Shown piece after piece: positions 22,934 to 35,412 of a DNA stretch of 64,000 bases. Source of the DNA: Amoeboaphelidium protococcarum (Eukaryota; Aphelidiomycota; Aphelidea). The stretch's first letter is position 1, and every line of letters starts with the position of its first letter. The stretch lies in NCBI GenBank assembly GCA_023515745.1, contig JALECJ010000004.1, forward strand, positions 620,001 through 684,000, written 5' to 3'. The notes beneath the pieces were generated by a model that was not told the DNA's origin, searched no databases, and saw nothing but the letters and a program-made list of their open reading frames with translations. The translations under genes and the position numbers were made by a program.

Positions 22934-24544
22934 TCAGTGCTATGGCTCATTCTTGAGAGTGGCGCGTCCAGCTCTCATCATCTCGTCAACAAGCAGTAGA
23001 TTAGATGCAATGACGGAGCAAGAGTGGAGCAGCTGACGATGCACGCGGTAATTGTCATATATTCCTTCAGTCATAGGATCCAGCACACCGCCACTCTTCA
23101 AGTCCACACCCACCTTATTGCCAGCCTTATGTTCATCCAGCAACTCCACAATAACATCCTGTGCGTCAAAGCCGGCATTCTGAGCCAGTATTTTAGGCAC
23201 CACCAGGAGAGATTCGGCAAAGATCTACACACCCAACTTACTCTTGCCCTTCACCGAGTCCTTGAACTTTTACAGATGCTCATGCAGAGCAGCGTTGAAT
23301 GCACCAGCACCAGGCACCAAGTAACCATCTTCAATAGCATTCTTGACTGCACGTAGGCCATCGCGAATAGCATCATTGATCTGGTTCAAAGTGTGTGCAT
23401 TAGGACCTTTGATCAGAATGGCGACACTCTTTGGACTCTTCACATCCTCGACAAACGTGAACTTGTCCTCGCCCAGAACGTGTTCGTAAACCACACCAGC
23501 ATAGCCGAGAACGTCCGGAGTCAGCTCCTCAACAGAGTTAACAGCCTATCCACCACAGCACAACTGTAAACGCTCCATATTACGTCTCTTGGCACGTCTC
23601 AGAGCCACAATACCGTTCTTGGCCAGGATATCCAGAGACAGCGGATCAATTCCCTTCTGGTTGATAATCACAAATCCTTGTCCCTTATCGCAGACAGACT
23701 TCTTGAATTCCACAATCTTCCTGCACTTCTCATCCGTAAACTTGCGCTCAGACTCCACCAACTTCTCGCGCTAATCAGCACTAGAGTAAAAAAAGCCAGA
23801 ATTGACTTCACTCTTCTCGTATTCCAGTGAGACGTTCAGCGTCAAGATATGACAGTTCTCAACACGCTTGGGCATGTCCGGATGTCTAGCGCCATGATCC
23901 ATAACCAGGCCACGGATCAGCTGAGTGTCCAAATCACTCTTGTGCTACATCTTCATAATCTCAACCATGAACAGATCAATAGGACTCTTGCTGTCTTTGT
24001 CGTAGATACACAGCACAGCATCTACTACAGACTGCGCAATGTTCTGTGCAAGATCGCGATGCAATTTTGTACGCAGAGATGTGAGAGCGACATCCAACAG
24101 CACAGCCTTGTCCATCTCCTTCTTCACCTTGAACTTCTCCAAGAACTCCAGTGACTCTTTTCTAGCCAGGTCAAAGCCTTCAGTGATTATGCGCGGGTGC
24201 AGACCATCTGCGAGGTAGCGCTCGCTCTACTTCAACAGTTCTCCGATCATCAACACATTCGTGGTCGTTCCATCACCTGTAATGTCATCCTGAGCAGTCG
24301 CTGCACGCGCAATCATGGCAGCAGTTGGATTCTGGATTTACATTTCACTCAGCAGCACCTTGCCGTCTTTTGTTAACTTGATGTCACCGGCCCCGCTGAC
24401 TAACATCTTGAGCGTTCCCTTTGGACCCAGGTTACTCTTCAACACGTCTTTCAATCCTTCTGCCGCATTAATATTGATTTGCATAGTCTGCCCACGTCTA
24501 GCCACATCTGCATTCGGGTTAAGTCTTAAAGCTGCTGCGCTCAT
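22934..24544 (-). CDS. CCT6: T-complex chaperonin subunit zeta (CCT6)
   Basis: Single frame of 536 residues, the usual size. CCT/TRiC is the cytosolic ring chaperonin that folds actin and tubulin. Family motifs are [25 protein letters not shown], the GDGT segment near 24275 (+ strand complement), and the subunit-specific [13 protein letters not shown]-type sequence around 23670 and [11 protein letters not shown]. The zeta subunit is indicated by the [13 protein letters not shown] start. The true end is TGA at 22934, two codons past a TAG. Confidence 0.96.
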
Positions 24545-24719
24545 TTTTGTACTCTTTGACGTTAATTTAATTGAATAGCAAATATAAATTAAATGATAGG
24601 AGTATTATTTCTACGGTTGCTTTACGCAAGATGGATCGAACGCGCGGCGAGGAAAGTTGTGTGGCAACTGTAGGCGCTTCGTTGCTCGCGCAAAGCTGAT
24701 ATGAGTTGAGCATGTGTAC
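24545..24719. other. CCT6 upstream region
   Basis: AT-rich start followed by a CG-rich patch (24635-24690). This is the likely CCT6 promoter. No gene seen. Confidence 0.35.
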
Positions 24720-25005
24720 ATGAGATCGAGGATTAAAGTGGTCACACCTCATTCAAATTTTGTTCTGAATGCACTTAAAGTTGTCTTATAAAGTGTCTCA
24801 ACTATAATTAAAGTCTATTTTAAAATTGCTTCACTTTACTATGAGTTATTCAAAAGCTGTTGTACAGAACAGATTCACATCAATACCCGACCCAATGTAC
24901 AACAGATCGAGTATAGAGAGGTCACAACTCATTTAAATTTTAAATTTAATGCATCAAAAGTTGTATTTTTCAGTGTCTCAAGAATAAATAAAGTCAAATT
25001 TATAA
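24720..25005. repeat. 180-bp direct repeat flanking the mobile-element fragment
   Basis: The block starting GTCACACCTCATTCAAATTTT at 24741 recurs, diverged, at 24921 (GTCACAACTCATTTAAATTTT). The similarity extends over about 80 bases, including AAAGTTGT and AGTGTCTCAA, and the offset is 180. A third, weaker relative occurs at about 26740-26900 on the other side of the element frame: the string GCTTCACTTTAC occurs at 24829 and 26744. The repeats may be ends of the mobile element. Confidence 0.55.
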
Positions 25006-25174
25006 TAATCTAATTTAAATTATATACCATTCCATGTTTGAAGAAATCTCATCGAGTATAACTTTATATCGAGGACAATCCCTACAATTTGTTTGCAAGT
25101 CTGCCATTCCTCGTTGTAATTCAGGAGAAAAGTTCCAACACTTTATATAGAGCTTGTCGAAACATAAGACTCCA

Positions 25175-26725
25175 TCATTGTAACATGGAAGGTGGGAGCG
25201 TATACCCAAAATTGGAGTAGCTGGCAATTATTCCAGCGCCAAATACCAGAGTGACACAGCGTAAAAGAAAATTCCACCTTTTAGACAGCCATCCGAAATT
25301 AAGCAGAAGATCCTTGATCAATTCTTTCACTTTGTTCGAATCCTCCTTACACCAGCCAGCTACCAATTGGCTGCATTCCACAAGAGATAGCTCATTTAAG
25401 CACCAATAGCTTTAAAATAGAGTATCATCCAGCTTGAAAGCTCGTATGAAGCGAATCCAAAGCAGGACAGAAGAACTTTCCCAGAGACTTTTTGGTACCA
25501 GACAGAGAGTCTGTCTTATTGTACCACACGCGAGAGGAGACATAACTGCCATCATTGTTCGAGGAGCAATTAAAAAGTTGACTCGACTAGAGGTAAAAGT
25601 CACCGCAGAAGGCAGAAAGATACTGGCTTCAGTGGCATCGCCAAGAAGTACCTACCAGCGTCTGGATGCAACAAAGAAAGACTGGAGAGCAGAGTTGCCA
25701 ATACTAGCGACATCTACATTAGTAATTCCATAATGCAGTTCTGCCACCGTTGTAGAGTGACCACGCTGTGCATCGTAAGGGGCAACGTAGGAATCATCTG
25801 CATGCATCAAAGACTGTCTCACTATACACGCCGTTAGTTGGCGGTAATCACTGACACCAAGCTCAATGTCCATCAGCTGGTTGAAACACCGCTTCATTAG
25901 CTCTCGGTAGCAATCTGCAGAGAGTCGACCTTAAGCACCGCAGCAAAGATATGACTGCAGTTAGCACTTAAGAGTGGCATCTTCACTGAGTAGGAGTACT
26001 ATGTTCCTTGCTACCAAAATGTATGGAACTAGCAAAAGGTCCAGCGCAGGGCAAGGGAACCGAACCAGGGATTTGGATTAACCAGACAGAGAGTCTGTCT
26101 TGTTGTACCAAGGGACACACGCAATTGTACACATCACCTTCATCATGGTGCGAGGAAGGGTAGGCAGGTTTACCAAAGTGTACTCTACCATCTCGGATGC
26201 GCGACCAGGCTAGCCACTAAGGACATGTAGTAGCCAAAGGAGAAGCTCCAACAGAGGAGTAGAGAAGCGTCTGTATACTCTCAGCACAGCTCGCTTATCT
26301 AGATGCAGCAAGCTATGCTTTTCAATGAATTGATGCAGAGCAGTCTGAATTACTTCGGGGTGTTCTGCCAGATATTAGGAGCCTATGCCATATCCAGGAG
26401 ACTGATTTTGCACATTATCATGGATCATATCAGCAGCAGAGAGGCGAGGTAGGCACAACTGTTCACTCAGCTATTTACAGCTGGCCAGCGCCATGATGAT
26501 AACATTACGGAAGGCAGGGATAGAAAACTTTTCGCCTGCAACGACATACGTATCAGGTTCTGTTGAGTGCAGGTATATATGCGCAACCTTTTAACACTGT
26601 GACGCCAGACCAACAACAAGTTTGAACTCGTATACTAGCCCACAACGACTCAACTTAAACACTTTAAGAGCTAATAAATCCAGACGTTCGCCTTTGTAAG
26701 ATGCCAATTTCAGACACGATGGCAT
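25175..26725 (-). mobile_element. Mobile-element ORF fragment, C-terminal part of a helicase-type transposon protein
   Basis: An open frame of 516 codons from an ATG at 26723-26725 to a TGA at 25175-25177. No ATP-binding motifs are present. The middle has GQPGRASEMVEYTLVN, then RFPCPALDLLL, and later VSDYRQLTACI and AQRGHSTTVAELHYGI. This order (a RgtE-like arginine motif, then YRQ, then GHS before YG) resembles the region after the helicase domain of RecQ/TLH-like mobile proteins of fungi. The N-terminal helicase part is absent; two TGA codons lie directly upstream and BAP31 starts soon after. So it looks like a 5'-truncated insertion whose remaining frame is still open. It is flanked by repeats. 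The family is inferred from motif order only. Confidence 0.45.
25497..26109. repeat. 29-bp dispersed repeat with internal inverted arms, two copies
   Basis: Bases 25497-25525 and 26081-26109 agree at 28 of 29 positions. The core AGACAGAGAGTCTGTCT is an inverted repeat (AGACAGA/TCTGTCT). The two copies sit inside the same open frame but are read in different phases, so protein similarity does not explain them. They could be small inserted elements or structural signals of the mobile element. Confidence 0.8.
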
Positions 26726-27315
26726 CAAACTCTTCGGTAATTGCTTCACTTTACATTGAGCAGCAGGGGGTCATCAGTTCAGAACAGCAGACTCTACATT
26801 ATACCCAACCAATATTCGTTCTCTGCAATAGATCGCGAATACCATGACTACGCCTCATTGTAATCTTGTTCTTACAACTCAAAAAGTTGCATATTATGCT
26901 TTCATACATATGATGTAGTTCTAAAAAGAGACTGGTGAGTTATAACGCGCGCGTAATAGCCACCTTTAGATTAACACGATTAACAGACTATACTTTTCAG
27001 TATATTCATTAAAGACCTATGATAGGAAAATATAGTCTTTGACTACTATCAGCATTATCGCGTTAAACTTTCAGAGTGTGTGTGTGTGTGAGAGCAATTC
27101 AAATTGCATGATTTGATCAACGGTGGGTGACTCAACGATGACTGACTGACTGAGTGAGTTGATCGCGCTGAAGATTCGCCAACTGTCATAATTGCAACTT
27201 TTCACACACTGTTAACGCAACGCTGTAAAAATCTAACCAGCGACGACTTGGAATATTTTTTAATTCTTGTAAACTATCTTCTATAAAAGTATCTAATTGA
27301 ATCCTAGCTTAGAAA
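26726..27315. other. Intergenic between mobile fragment and BAP31
   Basis: Holds the third weak copy of the element-flanking repeat, a short GT microsatellite near 27080-27091, and the repeated tetramer TGAC around 27139-27150. The 60 bases before 27316 are AT-rich, as expected for the BAP31 promoter. No gene seen. Confidence 0.4.
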
Positions 27316-27978
27316 ATGACAACATTGCATTATACTTTTGTGTTTTGTGTGCTCGTCTTTGAGATGACACTGACTGCTCTGATTTCGCTGCCTATGCCCA
27401 CTTCATGGCGCAAGAGACTGTTTGAATTCTGTGCTAAATCTACTGCGCTGGCGTGGCTACATTACTATCTCAAGATTGCGTTTGTATTCATATTCGTACT
27501 CTTCCTGGATAGTTTGAGACTGGCTGTCGGTAAAGACTAGAGCACCAACTAGTTCACGCCGTAGAATACGGTGAATGAAGCGTAGATGTACATGAAGCTA
27601 TTCCGTGCTCAGAGAAATATGTACCTGACTGGGTTCACTCTGTTCATGTCTCTGCTGTTGAATCGCACCTTTGCCATGATTGGGGAGGCTGTCAAGTACT
27701 AGACTCAGATCGAGGCTCTGAAGAAGCACATTGGGGAGGATGCGGCGCAGGAGATCACTGACAAGGCTGATCAGAATGTTCATATGGGACCACCATAGAA
27801 GCGCGTCTCACCTCACGTGAAGGCTGCAGATTCTGGTGAGTAGGTTGAGCAGTTGGAGAAGGAGCTGAAGCATGCACAGCGTCATGATTTGAATAAGCGT
27901 GGCCACAGAGCAGCTGGTTCTGATAAATTGCAGGCTGTTATGGGTAGCAGCCCAGATGACGGTAAGAAGAAACTGTGA
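27316..27978 (+). CDS. BAP31/Yet1-like ER membrane protein
   Basis: BAP31 family proteins sit in the ER membrane and help sort or retain membrane cargo. Single frame of 220 residues. Three hydrophobic helices occupy residues 5-25, 43-62 and about 100-120, with LHYTFVFCVLVFEM at the start, as in the family. A charged, coiled-coil-like cytosolic tail follows and ends in KKKL, which fits a KKXX ER-retrieval signal. Length and layout are normal. Confidence 0.88.
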
Positions 27979-28067
27979 ATGTGATTAGTAATAATAAATG
28001 ACGATTATAAAACTGCTTTTGACTAATTTCTTATCCTTAATCGAACATAATATTCTATTTAGTATAT

Positions 28068-28406
28068 TCAAATAATACCCATCTTTTTATATTCCTCATT
28101 GGTGATTGTATTCCTGATTTAGCCAGTGGTTGGATCTTTAACTCCAACGGGGATGTTAAGAGTGCCATTGGTGTATACAAATCCTGTTCGCTCATCCACA
28201 AATCTATCAGCAGATTCCACAATATCAGCTACGGCAAATGCACAGCTCTTTGTAATACGCGGTACTCTGACTATTCTCACCTAATCGCCAACCAGGCATT
28301 TCCCAGTACTGTCATACGCATGATATGAACCATGTCGGACGCGATCAACTCCATACTTTTCCAAATGGACCACTTTAGGTACGCGTACTTTGACCATATT
28401 TGGCAT
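28068..28406 (-). CDS. Mitochondrial small ribosomal subunit protein uS17m
   Basis: Single frame of 112 residues. The bacterial S17 fold is visible in HLEKYGVDRVRHGSYHAYD followed by CLVGDQVRIVRVPRITKS, matching the family pattern KY-x-HDE, VGDxVxI, RPxSK. uS17 binds 16S-type rRNA early in small-subunit assembly. A mitochondrial form is likelier than the cytosolic one because of its size and bacterial-type sequence. The first ATG (28404-28406) already gives the family's N-terminus. Confidence 0.8.
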
Positions 28407-28585
28407 TTATGTGCTCATAACATATCCCAGCAATTATTAGGCTCCAGCGATTTTAGAACTCATTCCTATTAATTGATGTATTGAAAAATCAAGGCTTTGT
28501 TTTTGTCAATTAATAAAATTGAACAAGAAAGTCGATAAAATACATTTGAACGATCATCAGAGATTAACAAAATCACTAGAATATA

Positions 28586-29134
28586 ATGTCGTTATAAGCT
28601 CTTGCTCCGAAAAGAGGAAATCCAATAGTATTTATGGATATCGTAATTGGTAAATAATAAGATGATGCTGGTAGAGTAGTAATAGAGTTATTTGCTGATG
28701 TAGTGCCTCGAACAGCGGAGAATTTCCGACAACTGATCACTGGCGAGTTTAAGATCAGTGGAAAGCCCTGTGGATATAAAGAGTCGATATTCCATCGAAA
28801 GATTAAAGGGTAGATTATACAAGGTGGCGATTTTATTAAAGGTGATGGTACTGGATAAATGTCAATATATGGTCCGCGATTTGAAGATGAGAACTTTTAG
28901 ATACCGCATGATCGCGCCGGTTTACTGTCAATGGCCAATTCTGGTCCAAATTCCAATGGCTGTCAATTCTTTATCACTCTGTGTCCATTACCAAGTCTCA
29001 ATGGTTAGAATGTTGTGTTTGGACGCGTTCTAGACGGTTACTCTGTTCTAACTAGAATGGACAACGTATCTACTAACGCAGTTGATGACTCTCCTAAACT
29101 CCGAATCACCATCAAAGAGTGTGGCGAATTATGA
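28586..29134 (+). CDS. Cyclophilin H-type peptidyl-prolyl isomerase
   Basis: Single frame of 182 residues. It matches cyclophilin H over its length: [28 protein letters not shown], then [31 protein letters not shown] and [10 protein letters not shown]. The active-site Arg is in FHRKI, and the Trp that binds cyclosporin in many cyclophilins is not at its usual place (PLPSLNG). Cyclophilin H associates with the U4/U6.U5 snRNP during splicing. Prolyl isomerisation activity is likely. Confidence 0.92.
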
Positions 29135-29263
29135 TATCCTTGTATTGTACAAAAGTTTATGCTGTAATAATCTATTCTACAATTTTTAAATCACTCGCCT
29201 AATTGAAAAGTAGATTGCCAGTCTATTTATGATTATCCTTGATCTCCACAGATCATTTATTAA

Positions 29264-31150
29264 TCAGTAAGAAGACCTGCCAGCGAATGTATCACTCACC
29301 AGTTGATGCGAAGTTCTCTCTATAAAGTATGCAATACTGGCATGGCCTAGACGTTCAATCAAATCAGCGAGTCCCAATTAAACTCCACTGACATTAGTTA
29401 GTACTTCATTGATTACGTGGCCCATTGGAATCTCATTAATCAATTCTGCCGCTGTTGTTTTCAAACCATGGTAAGTCAAGTTCTTCACACCAAGATTGAG
29501 CCAAAAGTCTTTGACAGCGTTAGCAATAGAAATGGGATCGTCTACGTTGAATTTAATATCCCCATGTGCGCCATCTTCTTCATTATTGAGAGACTAATTC
29601 GATGCCAATTCGAGAGAAATCAATGACACCAAGAACAATAGCAGCTGATACTTGTTTATCAAATCTGCATTCTACATGGCCATGGTTTAAGACAATTACT
29701 TTAACAGATCAGTGATTTGAGTGGCGAACACAATATGATTATCCAAATGCTTGATTGCAACTTTACCATACTATTTCTACTATAGAAGGTTCGATAATTT
29801 GTCAATATTATACCTATAATCTCGCCGCGAATCTGCATAAAATAGTCCAGTTACAGGGAAAACATGGGAGTATTTCAGACTAATTCTCTTCCACGGATAT
29901 AAAGAGTCCCTTTGAATAGCTTTGCGCTGCTTGCAAACTTATTCACATTCAGCAATATTTTACTTTTTGATAGAATCATAGTCACTTGGCTTCTTTAAAT
30001 CTGCAGGATATAAATCATCAATCTTACTCAGTACGCAAATTAATGGAATCAACGTTGTGAATTGAGCATAAAATTGCTACTACAACACCCAGTACATGTA
30101 CTGTACAATCTCCATTTCCACTCCAACATTAGAACCGGCTTGTTTACTGTCCATCACATGCAAAATGAGGTCAGGGACAAACTTTAAGGTCTTGACAAAC
30201 TATACAAATGTTTGAATAGATACGGTGTCATTCACAGCTGACTTATCTGAATTAAACTATTCAACAGACGATCCATAATCTAGAGATAGTTCATAAAAGT
30301 TCACACAAGTTCCATCTTAAAGTGCAACTTTAGACTAGGTAATAACACATCCTTTAACGCCAACAAACGCAACTTGAGATTGCAGATTATTATCGTTAGC
30401 TATAGCTTTAATTATTTAAGTCTTTCCACATTTCCTTCTACCAACTACGAGCACTATAATAGGCGTATCGCGATTCACAGCTTCCTTGTTAATGAAATCA
30501 ATCTACCTGAACACACTCTCAGTTCTATTCAAAAATGGCTTTATAATCTTTTAAGAATCCTGATTACGAAGTTTTAAATGTTATTGCGCCCAATGCCCAA
30601 CTTCATTGATCAATCTCAAATACTTTTACCTAGTATGTGTAAGAGAATCAATAGATTAAGGTACAAAGAGTTTAGACTGAGGAAGGTATTAATTCAAATC
30701 AGCCTAAGGTGACTGAGCTTAATTGTCCGTATTATGACCAGCTCTATTAGAATCATCTACTTATACAGGCTACCGTTGGTTCTGTATCATTTACTGCTGA
30801 AATGGAACACCGTAAATCCACCAAGACCACAACATTCGCGGTACTATAAACACTACAATACCAATGATCAGACTCTTGATGATAGTTGAGGCATTGAAAT
30901 CACTTCTATGACCTATATTCAAAGTTCCAGGGGAAGATGTGGCATTATTAAAATTGTGAATGCCATATCGTATCAAGGTGTACAAATGGAGTATATCCTA
31001 AATCGCAAACGATACACCAAGAGTGGCCATCAAAATCAAAAGCAACAGCAAAAGGTATCTAAATATCACAAGAATCCAATAAATTTCCCTCTCCACATTA
31101 TCAGTGAGAAATATGGTCCTCACTGAACGCCTAAGTATGTCCTAAATCAT
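29264..31150 (-). CDS. Two-TM membrane-anchored P-loop GTPase-like protein, unrecognised
   Basis: Single frame of 628 residues; the first ATG after an in-frame TGA is at 31148-31150. Two hydrophobic helices lie near the N-terminus (about residues 27-45 and 82-105). A P-loop GRRKCGKTQ (Lys243) follows, then a hydrophobic strand ending MDSKQAG in place of a DxxG motif, and SKID as a probable guanine-specificity NKxD motif. The C-terminal 250 residues are helical without known motifs. The layout suggests a GTPase fixed to an intracellular membrane. I cannot place it in a named family; a divergent fusion or trafficking GTPase would fit. Confidence 0.6.
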
Positions 31151-31361
31151 AACTATTATTCACAGTGATTAGAACTCAATAAAGATTATCAATACAGCAG
31201 AAGAAAAGGGAAAGAAAAGAAAACGATCGCCGCGCTGAAACAGAAAAGCCACGTCGCGTTTCTGAGTGATCGACTGATCGACCCTGACCATTGTCGTTGT
31301 ATCCTGGGACTTTAAGAGACCGGATTGTGAATGAGTATAATCATATTCTACCTAGATTCAT
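31151..31361. promoter_or_regulatory. Upstream region of the GTPase gene with CGCGTTTC element
   Basis: CGCGTTTC at 31254-31261 in a 211-base gap between the RTEL1 stop and the GTPase start. It belongs to the recurring promoter motif family of this window. Confidence 0.45.
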
Positions 31362-34094
31362 TCAGCATCTATAATACAGCTTTTCAAGTAAGCGCAGAGA
31401 GGCGGGACTTTGGCAGATCATACAGCTATTCTACACTTTGAAGAGGATTACCCAGCAGTTGTGACAAGCGAGGTGCCCGCATTTGTTTTTGAATGGTGAC
31501 ACGACATCCTTCTTGCATATTGTACAAACCATAGATTTATTCTACTATTTCGCACTCTTGACTGCATCTGACTGCTATTTATACTTACCTTCGAGCAAGT
31601 GCCAAGCGTTCTGAAACTACTCGTGATGATGCTTTGGAACAAAGGATTGCATTCCTCTGAACAAGTGATACTTGTCCTTGTGATCTAATAGAGCGAGCAT
31701 GGAGCTAATCATTTGTTCAAATCGGATTTTTCTACTTTTATATTCCTTTACATATTGCTGGAACAGCTTATACTCTTCTGAACTAAAAGATTACCTCAGC
31801 TGGCTCTTGTAAACGACAATCTTTTATTAAAGATCTACCCGATTATCCGAATCAGCTAAAGGCTAAACTTGTTCATTGTGAACCTATTTCACACTCGATA
31901 CATTCACTTCCTGTTTAATTTTAAGAGTGAGAGATCCAGATTCTTGATTACCGATTTACATATTGTCATTAGCCACACCAGCATTTGGCGCTGAATAGTC
32001 TTGTGAGACAGATTTTGAGTCAGCAGGAAGATTCTGCATATTCTCCTTGTCCCACTAAACTCTGGCTGATATAAACTGGCGCAACTAAAACTGTGCCTCA
32101 CCAAACTACTTAAACACCTGCACTTAATCTCGAAGCCATTTAGGAAGCTTATCAATTACGGACTGTTGAGAAAATCGTTCATCACACAACAATATCGCAC
32201 CCCAGTCATTCTTATGCCTGATTACACGGCCCAGGGCTTAGTTTACCGCTCGATAAGCTTATTGTGTATACCACGTACTACCACTTAATCCGAATTACTT
32301 ATTATCATCCAGGAATTATCTCTTCAGTATCACCTTGGCATCTTTGAGAGCAGGGAACGGTAGACCAGTGATAACTACAGCTCGACCTTTGCCATCACTG
32401 AAATCAATCCCTTCACTAGCTTTACCTCTACATACGGCAAAGAAGATGGCACCAGAATGTTAAGGATCCTTGACCAGAGCATAGTATTCCAAAATAGAGT
32501 CATTGAATTGATTTTTATCTTTCGGCTCCGTAAACACCTCTTTCAACTTCTTCAATCGTGACATTACACAGTCAGCCTGGCCTGCCTTCTGCTCGCTCCA
32601 TGATTGAATGCAGTTCTACATTACTACATAGGACGGGAAGAACACCAGCATACCACTCGGTACTATACGCGCAAAATTGACCAGAGCATTCCCCAAATCT
32701 GCTAAATAAGCAGATGCGCTCCGATTTTCATAGGATGCATTAAATGACACTTGCATTGGGCCTTTGGTAAGAACACCTACCAGCAACTGGTCATTGTTTA
32801 TGATATGTGGATTCTACAGCACTTCCTTAAACGGTATCCCCATTTCAGAGGCAAAAGAGTCCAGGGGAGACAGAGTTCCACTGGCCAAGATGATCGATCT
32901 CGCACCATCTGCCATAAGTCTTCTCATAGCCACACTGGGAGCAAAACACCACAGATTCAGCACCCATCCACTATTTTTAACTCTACTATGAAATGAAATC
33001 TGCTGACGATGAAACTGTTACTATTGCTAATCCTGCTTCAAATGAACTTTAAAACAACTGCTCAACTCTGCAGTTGTAAAGACAATCCTAAGAGCATCCG
33101 CCCATATGGAAATACTTGAGTTGACTCTCTTCAAGTCATTAAGCAACTGCTCTATATCATTAAGCACACTGATGTACCTCTCGTAGTTTGAAGATTCCAC
33201 ATGTACCTGTTAGAATAAATCCTTGATAAATTACCCATTCTGCGTAACAATACCACTCTTACTACCGCTCATGTTCTATTCTATCAACTCACCAAAGGAT
33301 GCTATCATATCGCGTACTTATACGATCCCCTAAACATCTACTGCACTGCTATTGGACTGCAGATACGACTTGAGTTGTTACAAGTCATTTAGAGACTATA
33401 AGACATCCCTGGATGTAATTTCAAACGACGCAGATTCATTACAAAAGCTCTCCAGATTATGAGATTCATCAAAGATGAGTATGGCATTCTTCAGTGAAAT
33501 ATTCATCAACTCACGTTAATGTGGATCAATCAGATAGTTGTATGGAAGCACAATCAACTCAGCATTCGTCTGATTCTCTTTAGAGATGTAATACGGGCAT
33601 TGTGTATGTTACCGGCCATACAGAGTCAACTCTTCAATATCCAGAATGTCGTTCACCTTGTGAGTATTATTGGAGAACTCACATTATCTTTCTTGTACCA
33701 GTTTCTTGCATTTTGCATTACGCGCGCCTTAAGTATTCAGCGTCCTCACTTGGTCGTTGACGCACATCTAATCTCTGGAGCCGAGTATTGCCATCTTGAC
33801 TTTGCGGTATGCAGACCGCTTCAGTTCCTTGATGATCTGAGTGAGTTGACTATGCGTCCGGGATGCAAAGTAAATCTTGTAGTCATCAAGCGATTTCTTC
33901 TGATTCTACTACTAGAGCCATGCCAGAGTCGGACAGAGCAGAGATATTGCCTTACCAGTTCCTGTAGGACTCTCGATCAGAGCATTTGTAGAAGTGTTCA
34001 GCGCTCTAATGATTGTCGCCATAAAATTCAATTGGAGATCATATGCATCATACGGAAACTCAATTTAAGTCCCTTCTATATTATAACTAGGCAT
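31362..34094 (-). CDS. RTEL1: RTEL1-type Fe-S DNA helicase with harmonin-like domain and RING-type end
   Basis: Single frame of 910 residues. RTEL1 unwinds D-loops, T-loops and G-quadruplexes and protects telomeres and replication forks. The N-terminus [18 protein letters not shown] matches the family. Fe-S cysteines follow LGSRDQMC. Motif VI is [20 protein letters not shown] harmonin-like helical domain sits at about 770-840, and the C-terminus is a C4C4 RING-type finger ([22 protein letters not shown]). Two key residues are changed: Walker A reads GTGKA (Lys48, then Ala49 instead of Thr) and the DEAH box reads DESH (209-212). Orthology is clear; full ATPase activity is doubtful. Confidence 0.93.
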
Positions 34095-34302
34095 AATTTA
34101 TGTACTGCGATACTATAATAGTACCCTTTAGATGTGCTGGTACACAGATGAATGAAGACGTACAGTACGATAGAGCCACAATTGCGAGAGAGAGCGAGAC
34201 GCGAGCTGAAACAACGCGAGAAGGTTTTTGATGATGAATTGACATTTGATTGGAGTTGCCATTGAGATCCATAACTGTTTGTGGGTGTGCTATTAAGGGA
34301 AT
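34095..34302. promoter_or_regulatory. Shared promoter of RTEL1 and glutaminyl cyclase 2 with AACGCG
   Basis: A 208-base divergent intergenic region containing AACGCG at 34213-34218 and a further ACGCG at 34200. No gene. Confidence 0.45.
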
Positions 34303-35376
<1,074 letters not shown>

Positions 35377-35412
35377 ATATAAATATCAATCATAGCCGTT
35401 CTTATTTGGAAA

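Noticed and set aside
26060-26090. A tRNA B-box-like string GGTTCGGTTCCC
   Set aside because: No matching acceptor, D-arm or anticodon arm could be folded around it; it lies inside the mobile-element frame.
33519-34118. A 199-codon frame on the + strand over RTEL1
   Set aside because: Antisense to conserved RTEL1 motifs; no family resemblance.
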